A stretch of 64,000 bases of DNA from positions 2,480,001-2,544,000 of the forward strand of contig CAUVWZ020000002.1 of the NCBI GenBank assembly GCA_963555835.3, read 5' to 3'. Origin of the DNA: JAPUME01 sp027294185 (lineage in GTDB: Bacteria > Acidobacteriota > Terriglobia > UBA7540 > JAPUME01). The position numbers and the translations under genes are program-made. Of the stretch, positions 52,314 through 61,249 are shown piece by piece; positions within the stretch are counted from its first letter, which is position 1, and every line of letters begins with the position of its first letter. The notes beneath the pieces were generated by a model. It was given only the letters and a program-made list of their open reading frames with translations. It searched no databases and was not told where the DNA came from.

Positions 52314-53389
52314 TTATTTCGATTCCGAACCCAATTTCCTGAGTAATTCCGGCGGCAAGTCGAGCGTGCGAATCGGGAAGGGAATGACGATGCCCTCCCG
52401 GTTGTAGCGCGCATGCAGCGCCTTGATGAATTCGTGCTTCATCAGGTAGCCGTCCACAAACTCGCCGGCTCGCATGATAACGGTAAAATTGATGCTTGAA
52501 TTATCGAAGGTGTGGTAGCGGATAAAGGGGTCAAAGCTCCTGGATGGCGCCTTTGACCTTTCGCTGTATCTCTTTCGCCACCTCGATGGTGACCCGCTCG
52601 ACGTGTTCCAGGTCGCTGTCGTAGTGGACCCCCGCCTGAACCAGCACGGCCAGCGCCTGCTCGGGAACGTAATAGTTGGTGATGACGGAGTCGACGATCT
52701 TGGAATTGGGAATGATGACGGTGTTATTGGGGAGCATGCGCATCTTTGGTGGCGCGCCAGCCGATTTCAGTGACGTAGCCTTGCTCGCCGCTTTCGAGCC
52801 TTATGAAATCTCCCACGCGGATCGGCCGGTCGCCGATCACCTGCATCCCGGCGATAAGGTTCGATAAAGTGCCCGAGAGCGCCAGCCCGACTGCCAACCC
52901 GCCGACCCCGAGAGAAGCCAGCAGCGGTGTAATCGAGATATGCAATGTATCTAATATGATCAACCCGCCGACGATTCCCACCGAGCCGCGAACGACGACG
53001 CGGGCAATGGATCGGCTGATGTTCATGCCCGCGAGCTCCTCCTGGTAGAGCTCCACTGCTCCGCACAGGAGCCGGTCCATAAAAAGGATGAGAGAAAAGA
53101 TCGTGCCGACCCGAATCAACTGATCGATGCTCTGCTCCCAGTTCGCCGGCAGGCTCATGATCCTTCCCGCCAGCCATCCTGTGGAAACCAGTATCAGTAT
53201 CAGGGTCGGACTCATCACCGCGCGCAGCAAGACATCATCCCACTTGTTCTTGGAGCTCAGTGCTACCCGGGAGATTCTTCGATAAAGAATCCGCCGAATC
53301 AGAAGAGCCAGAATCAGATATCCTGCTACTCCGGCCAATCCCGCAATGAACTGAGAGAAAGGAACTCCCAGGATTTCTATGTTGTCCAC
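52314..53389 (-). pseudogene. MscS mechanosensitive channel, two frameshifts
   Basis: From ATG 53389 the first 213 residues encode the channel's membrane helices and the MscS beta-domain start (G-D-R-P-I-R-V-G-D-F-I-R-L). The frame is lost at T-K-(D); deleting one A (complement of 52745-52747) restores K-M-R-M-L-P-N-N-T-V-I-I-P-N. A second extra base near 52536 interrupts I-Q-E-F-D-P-F. The third segment runs to TAA at 52314-52316 (P-F-P-I-R-T-L-D-L-P). All MscS parts are present, so two single-base insertions separate this from a full gene. Either a young pseudogene or sequencing error. Confidence 0.8.
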
Positions 53390-53614
53390 CGACTCATCCT
53401 CCCGAATAGGTTGAAGGCTTGTTTCATCATCTTATCCCGAGATGGAGCTCGGGGAGAAAGGAAAGTTGCCGGGAATCTATGATTTCTTGGGGAGAGTGTA
53501 TCGGCAGGCTGGGACCGGATTCAGGTAACTTTGGCGTGAACCCTGGTAAACAGTTCCCCCGAGCCGTTATTTCCAACGGCCCGGGAGAAGCTCAGGGTAG
53601 AACCGTCTGAAAGA

Positions 53615-54484
53615 TCACTGATTGGCCGAGCGATGCTCGTGGATGGCCCGCCAGGTGCCGTCCTCTTTGATGAATACCACGCTTGCCTTGCCGCTGCGTT
53701 TGAATTCCTTGCCTCCGGCAAAGCCCGACTCCGTGTAGTAGTAGGTGAGCACCGCCGTATCGCCTGCAAGCTGGACTTGCGGGTCGAGAATCTGCCAGGA
53801 ACGCAGATCCGCCTGCTCCAGCATCGTCCGCATCGCCCGCAGTGCTTCGGTGCGCCCTCGAGTCCGGTAGGCCTGATTTTCTCCGAAAACGGAGACGTCC
53901 TCGGCGAAATAGCCTTGAAGAGAATCGGGCTGGCTCCCCTCGATCGCTTCCCAGGCGGCGCGCTCGACCTGGAGAATTTCTTTCTTTGCAGACTCCGTAG
54001 CGGACTGGCTGACCGGCATCGAACCCGGGATCGAGGAGTGGTAGTGCACAATCTTCCAGTTCCTGCCATCCTTGGAGAGAACAATCGTGGCACGACCATC
54101 CATCGTGTGCCGGGTCGCATCCTTGAAGGTCATCTGAGCGTTCCAGCTAAAGTTCACCCAGGCCATTCGACGATCAATGCGAACGCTGACGGGGCTGGTG
54201 GCCCGCAGGCTCCGCGAGGCCAACCTTGCCCGGAATTGGTTTAACGACGCCCGAACTTCGCTTGCCGATGCTTCTTTTTGCGAAAAGGGCGGGTAAAAGG
54301 GTCCGGCGGCTGGCGCCAGATCGGCCAGGAATCGGTTGGCCGTATTTGGCTCGACCGAGTTAAAGGATTTGATGAGCCGGTCAATAACGCTGCGGACAGC
54401 CACTTCGTCGCGGCTCTGGGCCATGGCCGCAACGGTGACCAGAAGGAGGCTTGCCAGAACTCCCCACGATACAATCTTACGCAT
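53615..54484 (-). CDS. Secreted protein with two NTF2-like (SnoaL/DUF4440) domains
   Basis: A 289-residue protein with a signal peptide (residues 1-22, ending A-M-A-Q) followed by two tandem NTF2-like domains (about 24-150 and 170-285). Each starts with a helix preceding F-(N/E)-S and ends with K-I-V-H-Y-H-S or R-A-I-H-E-H-R, the family's beta-strand end. The fold has a pocket for small ligands, but no catalytic residues point to a reaction. It is unconnected to the ABC operon apart from direction. Confidence 0.82.
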   Translation of the reverse strand: MRKIVSWGVLASLLLVTVAAMAQSRDEVAVRSVIDRLIKSFNSVEPNTANRFLADLAPAAGPFYPPFSQKEASASEVRASLNQFRARLASRSLRATSPVSVRIDRRMAWVNFSWNAQMTFKDATRHTMDGRATIVLSKDGRNWKIVHYHSSIPGSMPVSQSATESAKKEILQVERAAWEAIEGSQPDSLQGYFAEDVSVFGENQAYRTRGRTEALRAMRTMLEQADLRSWQILDPQVQLAGDTAVLTYYYTESGFAGGKEFKRSGKASVVFIKEDGTWRAIHEHRSANQ

Positions 54485-54553
54485 AGATCACCTCACAGAA
54501 TAAATTCGGCTCATTTTAGCACATTTGACAGATCGACCCTCTAGGTTCAAGCC

Positions 54554-55369
54554 TTAACCCACACGCTTTCGCACCAAAAATGCCACCAGGTCCACCGCCA
54601 GCACCATGGCGAAGATGGCCAGGCAAAGGGGCACTACCCTGTCATATTGAAAGCCACGTATGTAGAGCATGATGTAGTAGCCGATTCCACCCGCTCCCAC
54701 CAGGCCCAGGATCGTCGCATCGCGGATATTCATCTCCAGCCGGTAGAGAGCGAAGGAGACGATCTGCGGCATCACCTGAGGAAGAACTCCGAAGCGGAGA
54801 ATCTGAGTGCGCGACGCCCCCGTACCTTCGACGGCTTCCACAATGCGAGGCTCCGTGTTCTCGAAAGCTTCGGCACAGAACTTGCCCAGCATACCCACCG
54901 AATGGAATGCGATAGCCAGCACGCCGGGAAAGGGTCCCAATCCCACGGCAACCACAAATAACAGGGCCAGCAGGATCAATGGAATGGAGCGGATCAGACC
55001 CAGCAATACTTTGGTCGGGTGATGAGCCCACCAGGGTGTGAGGTTAGAGGCGGCAAGAAACCCCAGGGGAAAGGAGATCACGAGGCCGATCAGGGTTCCG
55101 AGCAGCGCGATTTCAAGCGTCTCCAGGGAGGCCCTGGCCACCACTTCCCGCACAGACCAGTCGGGCGGCACCATCCGGCCCAGGAATTCCGCAATATTTG
55201 GCAGGCTTTCTGCCAGCAGCAGCGGCCGAAATTCCGTTCCCTGCCACGACAAGACCAGCACGGCCACGCCCACCAGTGTCGCCACAGCCTTCAGAAGCCA
55301 GGCCGTTACGCGCACTCGCGAATTTCGTTCCCGGGTGCTTTCAGTCGGCAAGTTCGAGTTGTTCTCCAT
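54554..55369 (-). CDS. phnE: Phosphonate-type ABC transporter permease (PhnE-like)
   Basis: A 271-residue permease with about six membrane helices and the inner-membrane-coupling motif E-A-V-E-G-T-G-A-S-R at about residue 180. The first helix begins near residue 25. The start ATG 55369 overlaps phnC by 29 bases; a TTG at 55351 is also possible. It forms the membrane channel for the solute captured by the PhnD-like protein. Last gene of a dtxR-cytochrome-phnDCE operon. Confidence 0.88.
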   Translation of the reverse strand: MENNSNLPTESTRERNSRVRVTAWLLKAVATLVGVAVLVLSWQGTEFRPLLLAESLPNIAEFLGRMVPPDWSVREVVARASLETLEIALLGTLIGLVISFPLGFLAASNLTPWWAHHPTKVLLGLIRSIPLILLALLFVVAVGLGPFPGVLAIAFHSVGMLGKFCAEAFENTEPRIVEAVEGTGASRTQILRFGVLPQVMPQIVSFALYRLEMNIRDATILGLVGAGGIGYYIMLYIRGFQYDRVVPLCLAIFAMVLAVDLVAFLVRKRVG

Positions 55370-56099
55370 AAATCACAGACAGGGCGTCGGGAGAGAGTTC
55401 ACTCGCCCGCCCTTCCCACACGATTCGTCCGGCGCGCAGGCCGATGATGCGCGAGCCGAACTCACGCGCCAAACGCGGCTGGTGCAGGTTGATCACAAGT
55501 GTCAGGTTTCGCCGCGACGCTGCGCCTGCCAGCAGTTCCAGTATCTCGCGGCTCAGGCGCGGGTCGAGGTTCGAAACCGGCTCATCGGCCAAAAGGATCT
55601 CCGGCTCCTGCGCAAGCGCGCGCGCGATGGCCACCCTCTGTTGCTCTCCACCGGAAAGCGTCGAGGCGCGTTGGGTAAGCTTGTGCTCCATGTGCACTTC
55701 TTCCAGCGTGCGCAGGGCTGCTTCTAAATCTTTCTGCGAGAACCAGCCGAGCAAAGTCCGCCAACCGCGGTTTTTTCCCAGGCGTCCGCAGAGGACGTTG
55801 GTGAGAAGAGTCGAGCGCCCGACCAGGTCGAACTGCTGATGAACGAATCCCGAGCGCCCATGCAAGCGGCGCAGCTCGGAGCCTCTCGTCAGAGGGAGCC
55901 GCGTGCCCAGCACTTCCACCCTCCCCCGTGTCGGTGTGAGGAACCCCTTCAGCAGGCGCAACAACGTGGTCTTACCGGCCCCGCTCGGGCCGATGACGAT
56001 GAGCTGTTCTCCTGCTTCGATGGCGAGACGAGGGATGTGGAGGGCAGGCACGCTCTCCCCGTAGGAAACTTCCACGTCTTCGAGGAGTACGACGCTCAC
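55341..56099 (-). CDS. phnC: Phosphonate-type ABC transporter ATPase (PhnC-like)
   Basis: A 252-residue ABC ATPase: Walker A G-P-S-G-A-G-K-T-T, signature L-S-G-G-E-Q-Q-R-V, Walker B I-L-L-A-D-E-P. It starts with GTG, which overlaps the phnD stop as GTGA. It powers uptake through PhnE. Confidence 0.93.
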   Translation of the reverse strand: MSVVLLEDVEVSYGESVPALHIPRLAIEAGEQLIVIGPSGAGKTTLLRLLKGFLTPTRGRVEVLGTRLPLTRGSELRRLHGRSGFVHQQFDLVGRSTLLTNVLCGRLGKNRGWRTLLGWFSQKDLEAALRTLEEVHMEHKLTQRASTLSGGEQQRVAIARALAQEPEILLADEPVSNLDPRLSREILELLAGAASRRNLTLVINLHQPRLAREFGSRIIGLRAGRIVWEGRASELSPDALSVIYGEQLELAD

Positions 56100-57004
56100 T
56101 TGCCCCGTAGGAACCCGTAAGTGCGGGCCAGTTGCTCGACACCGAGGAAGGTTTCGTGAGTGACGGGGACGTAGCCGTCGGTGCCGTATAGGTAACGGAG
56201 AAGGTGACGATGGGCCGGTTTGTTGAGGTTCAGCGTGGCGTCGCGAAAGGCTCGGCGAAGCTCAGGGTCAAGATCTTTGCGGACCACGACGCAGTGCGAG
56301 GGAATGTCCACTGATTCGCCGATTGAAACGACCGAGTCCCGTTCCTCGGGACGGAGCAGCAGGATGGAATATTCTCCTATACCGGCGGCATCCGTGAAGC
56401 GGTTAAAAACGGAGCGGATGGCCTGCTCGTCGCCTCCGGCAAAGTAGGCGCGGCTGAAAAACATCTCCGGCGCCTCACCTGGCTGGAGCAGCCCGGCGCG
56501 ATGGAAAATGTCCACCGGGTACATGAAGCCGGAGGAGGAGATGGGGTCGACGAAGGCGATGGTCTTGCCGCGAAGGTCTGCGAGAGTGCGGATTCCGCTG
56601 TCGCGCCGAACGAAGATTTTGGCCTGGTAGGTGGTGCGGCCGCGATAGACCTCTCCGAGCAGCGCATCGGCGGCGCCCATCTGATGGGCCATGACGTAGG
56701 GCAGCGGGGACATGAAGCTCACGTCCGCATGGCCGCCACGAAGAGCTTCGACCGCAGCACTGTAGTCAATCATCACATAGGGACGCACGGGACGGCCCAG
56801 CTCCTGCTCGAAATAAGCGACCACAGGCCGCACGTCCTCCAGCATCTGGTCCGGATTCGTCGAAGGAATGAAGGCAATCCGAAGCGGGGGAAGGCTGGTA
56901 TCAACTCCCTGCGCGGGGTCTGCTTTTGCTCCCGGTATGTTCTCGAAGCCGAACGAGGCCGCCAAAAACAGGAACAATAATAGGAAGCGGGATCCTGTGC
57001 GCAT
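56096..57004 (-). CDS. phnD: Phosphate/phosphonate-type ABC substrate-binding protein (PhnD-like)
   Basis: A 302-residue periplasmic binding protein with a signal peptide (about residues 1-27). The family's L-R-I-A-F-I-P-S, then D-V-S-F-M-S-P-L-P-Y, and L-R-G-K-T-I-A-F-V-D-P-I-S-S-S-G are seen. The ligand-contacting Ser/Thr cluster is retained, so an oxyanion or phosphonate-like ligand is expected. ATG 57004 shares its A with the cytochrome stop (TGATG). Placement after a dtxR and a dihaem cytochrome hints that the ligand may be a metal complex rather than phosphonate (inference). Confidence 0.9.
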   Translation of the reverse strand: MRTGSRFLLLFLFLAASFGFENIPGAKADPAQGVDTSLPPLRIAFIPSTNPDQMLEDVRPVVAYFEQELGRPVRPYVMIDYSAAVEALRGGHADVSFMSPLPYVMAHQMGAADALLGEVYRGRTTYQAKIFVRRDSGIRTLADLRGKTIAFVDPISSSGFMYPVDIFHRAGLLQPGEAPEMFFSRAYFAGGDEQAIRSVFNRFTDAAGIGEYSILLLRPEERDSVVSIGESVDIPSHCVVVRKDLDPELRRAFRDATLNLNKPAHRHLLRYLYGTDGYVPVTHETFLGVEQLARTYGFLRGK

Positions 57005-58959
57005 CACTGTAAATCCTCCTTGTGCCGGCGGTAGAGGGTCCGGTATTTCGCGACGGCCTCGTCCACTCGAGCCATCTCGCCGGCCTCGAGTGCGGCGTAG
57101 CCGACATCCAACGCCTGCGCCATTTCTTCCATCACGGGTTCAAACGCCGGGTCTTTCAGGTCCCATTTATGGGCTCGAACTTCGAAGGCCACGGTTTGAA
57201 GGAGAACGCGGACAACTTCGGGCTTGCGCCGCGCAACCAATGTCTCGTAAGTGGAGAGGAAAATTTCAAACTCCTCCAGCTCGGGCGCGACAATGCTCTC
57301 ACCCTCTTCAAAGGGTTGGACTCCGTCGCCGACGGTTTCCAGGTAGGCGGTCAGATCGCCCCTCTCTTGCCGGGTCAGACCGAGGCGGTAATACTCGTCA
57401 AAGTAGTCCACCACGCTTTCGAGCGTGGGACGGCTGCCGTCGTGGAAATAGGGGGCGGTGAAGCGGATGCCCAAAAGCGTCGGCGTATCCAGCGCGCCGT
57501 CCTTGCCGTAGGCTTCCGCCGGGCGAACGGTGCCCACGTCGTGACGCTGCCGGTCAAGGAAGAAAGTGCCCGGCACGTGGCAGGAAGCGCAGGAGCGATT
57601 CTTCATCGAGGGGAATGTGCCATGAAAGATTTCTTCGCCCCTCTGCGCCGCCTCGGAGGCGGTCGGGTTCAGCGAACCATCACTGTTCAGATAGGGGTTA
57701 GGCAAGTAATCAAACTCCAACATATAAGCCACGAGGCTGTCGAGCAGGTCTGGGTCCGGCTCCGGACCACTGAACTCATTGACAAGGACGTTGCGCACAA
57801 ATTCCCGCAGTGAGGCGAAGCGCCCGTTGCGTCCGTAGGGAGCCGTAAAGCGAATTCCTCGCAAGTCGGGAATATCGAGGGGGTCAAAGACACCGTTATT
57901 GGCATGGGCGTCGAAGAAGCTGTTGCTGACGTCCACCGAGCCGAGGTGCTGGGAGAGACCTGGAATGAAAAACTTAGGATTGGTGACCCCCTTATTGTGG
58001 CACGTGTTGCAGGTGATGCCGAGGCTCTGGGCCGGCTCGCCGAAGACAAAGGAGCTGTCGAAGGCCATATCGCCCAGGGCGACCAGAAACGTTTCCCGCT
58101 CGTCCACTCCACGAGCCGCCATGTTCAGGATCTGTCGCGGGCGCGGATTCTGCTTGTTGATGTTCGCGCCGGGCGGCAGCACCTGGGGAAGCATGGCGTT
58201 GGGGCGAAAGGTGGGACTCGAGTGCGGCAGCGGGGCCAGCCTGTGACCCTGGGGAGCGCGGAACGTGGCGCCGTAGTTTTGTTCCAGGTAGGCCGAAACG
58301 CTTTCGGCTTCCCGGGCGAAAGTGGACGGGTCTTCCAGAACCGCTCCGACCTGGAGGATTCCTCCTGACCCGAGCGCCCCGCTCATCGCCAGCCAGGACT
58401 GTCCCAGGCGGCGGAAACCCTCGGGGTCGCTGTAAAAAAGAGTCTTCTCGAAGGCGGCCAGAAGTTGTCGGGCTTCGCTGAGGTGTTGGGACGCCGCGTG
58501 GCGCTCTCGGGCGACGGCTGAGGCCCGCTCGAGTTGAATCACAATGAGCCGGGCCACGGAGCGAGTCGCAAGCTCAAAGACCCTGCGACGGGCTTCTTCG
58601 CGCGCGAGGGCAGGCTCCATAGGCGGTCGGGCGTTGTTCCCCTGTGCCAGTCCCAGCCCGCTCAGTGCAGCATCCAGCTCTTTCTCCGCACGAACCGCCG
58701 CGCCTCCATCCAGGGGCCGGGTATAGCGGACGAGCGTATCGAAGTCCTCCCTTACCTTTTCCCAGAGCACCGGGTTGAGATTCAAAAGGAAGGTCATTCG
58801 GCGGTAGGCTTCCACCACCGGGTGAAGCTCCTCAGGAGGGACGATGTGCGCCCGTGTAGGAGGCAGAGATGTTCCCAGGTAGAGGAGGGACGCCGCGATA
58901 ACAGCGGTCAACCCTCCCAGGGTGATATTCAAGTTTCGATTTCTTAATGGGCCTTTCAT
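57004..58959 (-). CDS. Long dihaem cytochrome c peroxidase-like protein
   Basis: A 651-residue exported protein with a signal/anchor segment (about residues 12-35). The N-terminal 250 residues are helical and unlike a standard peroxidase. The remainder is dihaem: C-N-T-C-H and C-A-S-C-H, with P-D-L-R-G-I-R-F-T-A-P-Y and L-D-T-P-T-L-L-G-I-R-F-T-A-P-Y, a duplicated motif around each haem. A C-terminal tail (about 100 residues) follows. The gene ends one base into phnD. Compared with the ordinary 355-residue paralogue at 34325 it is nearly twice as long. Possible role: redox release or processing of the solute taken up by PhnDCE. Confidence 0.85.
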   Translation of the reverse strand: MKGPLRNRNLNITLGGLTAVIAASLLYLGTSLPPTRAHIVPPEELHPVVEAYRRMTFLLNLNPVLWEKVREDFDTLVRYTRPLDGGAAVRAEKELDAALSGLGLAQGNNARPPMEPALAREEARRRVFELATRSVARLIVIQLERASAVARERHAASQHLSEARQLLAAFEKTLFYSDPEGFRRLGQSWLAMSGALGSGGILQVGAVLEDPSTFAREAESVSAYLEQNYGATFRAPQGHRLAPLPHSSPTFRPNAMLPQVLPPGANINKQNPRPRQILNMAARGVDERETFLVALGDMAFDSSFVFGEPAQSLGITCNTCHNKGVTNPKFFIPGLSQHLGSVDVSNSFFDAHANNGVFDPLDIPDLRGIRFTAPYGRNGRFASLREFVRNVLVNEFSGPEPDPDLLDSLVAYMLEFDYLPNPYLNSDGSLNPTASEAAQRGEEIFHGTFPSMKNRSCASCHVPGTFFLDRQRHDVGTVRPAEAYGKDGALDTPTLLGIRFTAPYFHDGSRPTLESVVDYFDEYYRLGLTRQERGDLTAYLETVGDGVQPFEEGESIVAPELEEFEIFLSTYETLVARRKPEVVRVLLQTVAFEVRAHKWDLKDPAFEPVMEEMAQALDVGYAALEAGEMARVDEAVAKYRTLYRRHKEDLQ

Positions 58960-59018
58960 TGGTTCTTCCGTCTGCAGAAAATACCCGCAAAACTCCCCCC
59001 CGGCCAGGCCGCGCTGCC

Positions 59019-59762
59019 TCAGCGCTTCCCCGCTTTGGCAGCGGCCTTACGGGGTTTTAACGCTTTCTTTCGCTTGCCATCGGAGGACACCCAGATTCCC
59101 TCCACCGCCTTTCGCCCCACGTGATGGGACGTCCCTTTGATTTCAAGCAGCAGCGGCCCTTCAAAGGGACCCACTTCACGGACCCGAATCGGGGAACCCG
59201 GAACTAAGCCGATCTTCTTCCACCAGCGCATGTGTTCGGCGTCTTCGTCGCTGACGCGGCGAACCACGGCGGAGGTGCCGGCAGTAAGATCGGTCAAGAG
59301 TTTTAGCGCCTCCTTAGCGACCACTCCTTTGGCCGAGGGAATCGGATGGCCGTGCGGGTCGCTCAAGGGATGGCCCAGCTTGGAGTCGATCAGCTTCTCC
59401 AGCTCGCGGGATATAAAATGCTCCAGGGTTTCGGCTTCCACGTGCGCCTGGTGCCAATCCATGGCCAAGTGATCGGTAAAGAAGCTCTCGAGCAGGCGGT
59501 GGCGCCGAATGGTTTCAAGCGCCAGGGCCGTTCCCACCTTGGTGAGCATCACGCCGCGCCGGCGCTGGTAGCGAACCAGACCGGCCTCGGACATCCTCTT
59601 CAGCATAGCGGTCACCGCCGCCGAGCTGACTTTGAGGCGCTTGGCGATGGCGCTGGTACTGGCTGCCTTCTGGTCTCCGGCCAGCGTGTAGATGGCCTTC
59701 AGGTAGTCCTCGATGGCCCGGCTCAACGTTTGCGAGGACGCATTTTCTTCTTTTACCGGCAT
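59019..59762 (-). CDS. DtxR/MntR-family metal-dependent repressor
   Basis: A 247-residue DtxR-type regulator. The winged HTH reads D-Y-L-K-A-I-Y-T-L, S-A-I-A-K-R-L-K-V-S-S-A-A-V-T, and the metal-binding/dimer region has H-R-L-L-E-S-F-F, E-A-E-T-L-E-H and H-P-L-S-D-P-H-G-H-P-I-P. A C-terminal FeoA-like SH3 domain follows (V-P-G-S-P-I-R-V-R-E-V-G-P-F). Basic low-complexity C-terminus. It heads the operon with the dihaem cytochrome (59-base gap) and phnDCE, so it probably controls that operon in response to Fe or Mn. No clear palindromic operator was seen. Confidence 0.9.
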   Translation of the reverse strand: MPVKEENASSQTLSRAIEDYLKAIYTLAGDQKAASTSAIAKRLKVSSAAVTAMLKRMSEAGLVRYQRRRGVMLTKVGTALALETIRRHRLLESFFTDHLAMDWHQAHVEAETLEHFISRELEKLIDSKLGHPLSDPHGHPIPSAKGVVAKEALKLLTDLTAGTSAVVRRVSDEDAEHMRWWKKIGLVPGSPIRVREVGPFEGPLLLEIKGTSHHVGRKAVEGIWVSSDGKRKKALKPRKAAAKAGKR

Positions 59763-59920
59763 AGGGAGTCTGATTTAAGCTCTGTTACATTGGACCATAA
59801 ACCCAGGTAAATCGCAAGGCCCTGCCGATTCAACCGGGAAGCCTGCCGAAAGATGGCACAGGATCGGAGTGTTTCCGGGGAGGATCGAAGGGGGGCCGCG
59901 GGTATGGGTCGGCGGCCGAG

Positions 59921-61216
59921 TTACACAGGAACGGCGAAGAGCTTATCCATCAGGGCTTGACGCAGGGCGTCGAGGTCGGGTTCCACTTGCAGGCGGGTTT
60001 TGCTGGATTCGCCCACCTTACGATGGCGGTAGACATATTCGGTGTCCTTAAGCTGGTTGCCGGTCAGCACGGCGACAATGTCTGCGTCCCGGTCGATGGC
60101 ACCGGCGCGCACCAGTTTCCGAACCCCGGCCACGGTGGCGGCGGAGGCCGGTTCGCAGCCGATGCCGTCTTCGGCAAGGGTGGTCTTCGCTTCAAGAATC
60201 TCACCGTCCGTGACCGATTCAGCGATACCGTTGGACCACTCAAGCACCCGCAGGGCCTTTTGCCAATTGGCGGGGTGGCCGATGCGGATGGCAGTGGCTT
60301 CGGTGTCGGGGAAGTCCACGGCCAGCAGTTCCGAGCTGCCGGCACGGAACGTCTGGACGAAGGGACTGGCTCCCTCTGCCTGGATGACGACCAGGCGAGG
60401 TACCTTCTCGATGAATCCCAGCCCCTTGAGCTCGCGTAAGCCTTTTCCGATCGCCGAAATGTTCCCCAAATTTCCGCCGGGAACGACAATGAAATCGGGG
60501 GGTTGCCAGGCGCGCTGTTCCAGCATTTCCGCGACGATGGTCTTTTGGCCCTCGATACGGAAGGGATTGACGGAATTGACCAGGTGAATCCCCATCTCGA
60601 GGGCCAGTTCTCGCAGCAGGGAAAAAGCCTGATCGAAGGTATCGCCGACCTCCACCACGACGGCGCCGAAGTCGAGGGCCTGGGCCAGCTTGGCTTCCGA
60701 GATTTGTCCTTTGGGAACGAAGAGCAGCGCTTTGATGCCGGCGCGCGCCGCATAGGCGGCCATCGACGAGGATGTATTGCCCGTGCTGGCGCAGGCGACC
60801 ACCCGGACGCTCCTCGAATCAGCCCGCGTGATGCAGGCCGTCATTCCCAGATCTTTGAAGGAGCCGGTGGGGTTGTTCCCCTGATGCTTGACGGTGAGGT
60901 GCACGGGTCCGGCCCACCAGCCGGTACGCCTTGCTCCGACCAGAGGCGTGTTGCCTTCCGAAAGCGAGATGATGCGGGTGCCTTCCTCTGTGAAGGGAAT
61001 CAACTCCCGGAATCGCCAGACGCCGCTACGGTCGATCGGCTCGCCACTCAGCCGCCGCTGATGCCACTCGGTACGGACCTGTTCGGGATCCATAACCTCG
61101 AACTTGTACCGTACTTCCAGCAGGCCGCCACAATGGGGGCACTGGAAGGAGTCCTTCTTCGACTCGATCGGTTTGCCGCAGCTCTCGGCGATACATTGAA
61201 GATAGGCACGAGACAT
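59921..61216 (-). CDS. thrC: Threonine synthase
   Basis: PLP enzyme converting O-phosphohomoserine to threonine. The 431-residue protein starts with a zinc-ribbon-like stretch (C-P-H-C-G-G) and has the PLP-Lys motif S-F-K-D-L-G-M, A-C-A-S-T-G-N-T-S-S-S and P-G-G-N-L-G-N-I. Start ATG 61216 (M-S-R-A-Y) is preferred because the N-terminal ribbon begins there; an earlier ATG at 61231 has its purine-rich run with no spacer. It follows lysC by 33 bases in one operon. Confidence 0.95.
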   Translation of the reverse strand: MSRAYLQCIAESCGKPIESKKDSFQCPHCGGLLEVRYKFEVMDPEQVRTEWHQRRLSGEPIDRSGVWRFRELIPFTEEGTRIISLSEGNTPLVGARRTGWWAGPVHLTVKHQGNNPTGSFKDLGMTACITRADSRSVRVVACASTGNTSSSMAAYAARAGIKALLFVPKGQISEAKLAQALDFGAVVVEVGDTFDQAFSLLRELALEMGIHLVNSVNPFRIEGQKTIVAEMLEQRAWQPPDFIVVPGGNLGNISAIGKGLRELKGLGFIEKVPRLVVIQAEGASPFVQTFRAGSSELLAVDFPDTEATAIRIGHPANWQKALRVLEWSNGIAESVTDGEILEAKTTLAEDGIGCEPASAATVAGVRKLVRAGAIDRDADIVAVLTGNQLKDTEYVYRHRKVGESSKTRLQVEPDLDALRQALMDKLFAVPV

Positions 61217-61249
61217 AAGATACCAAATCATCCCCCCGGGGACGCATTG

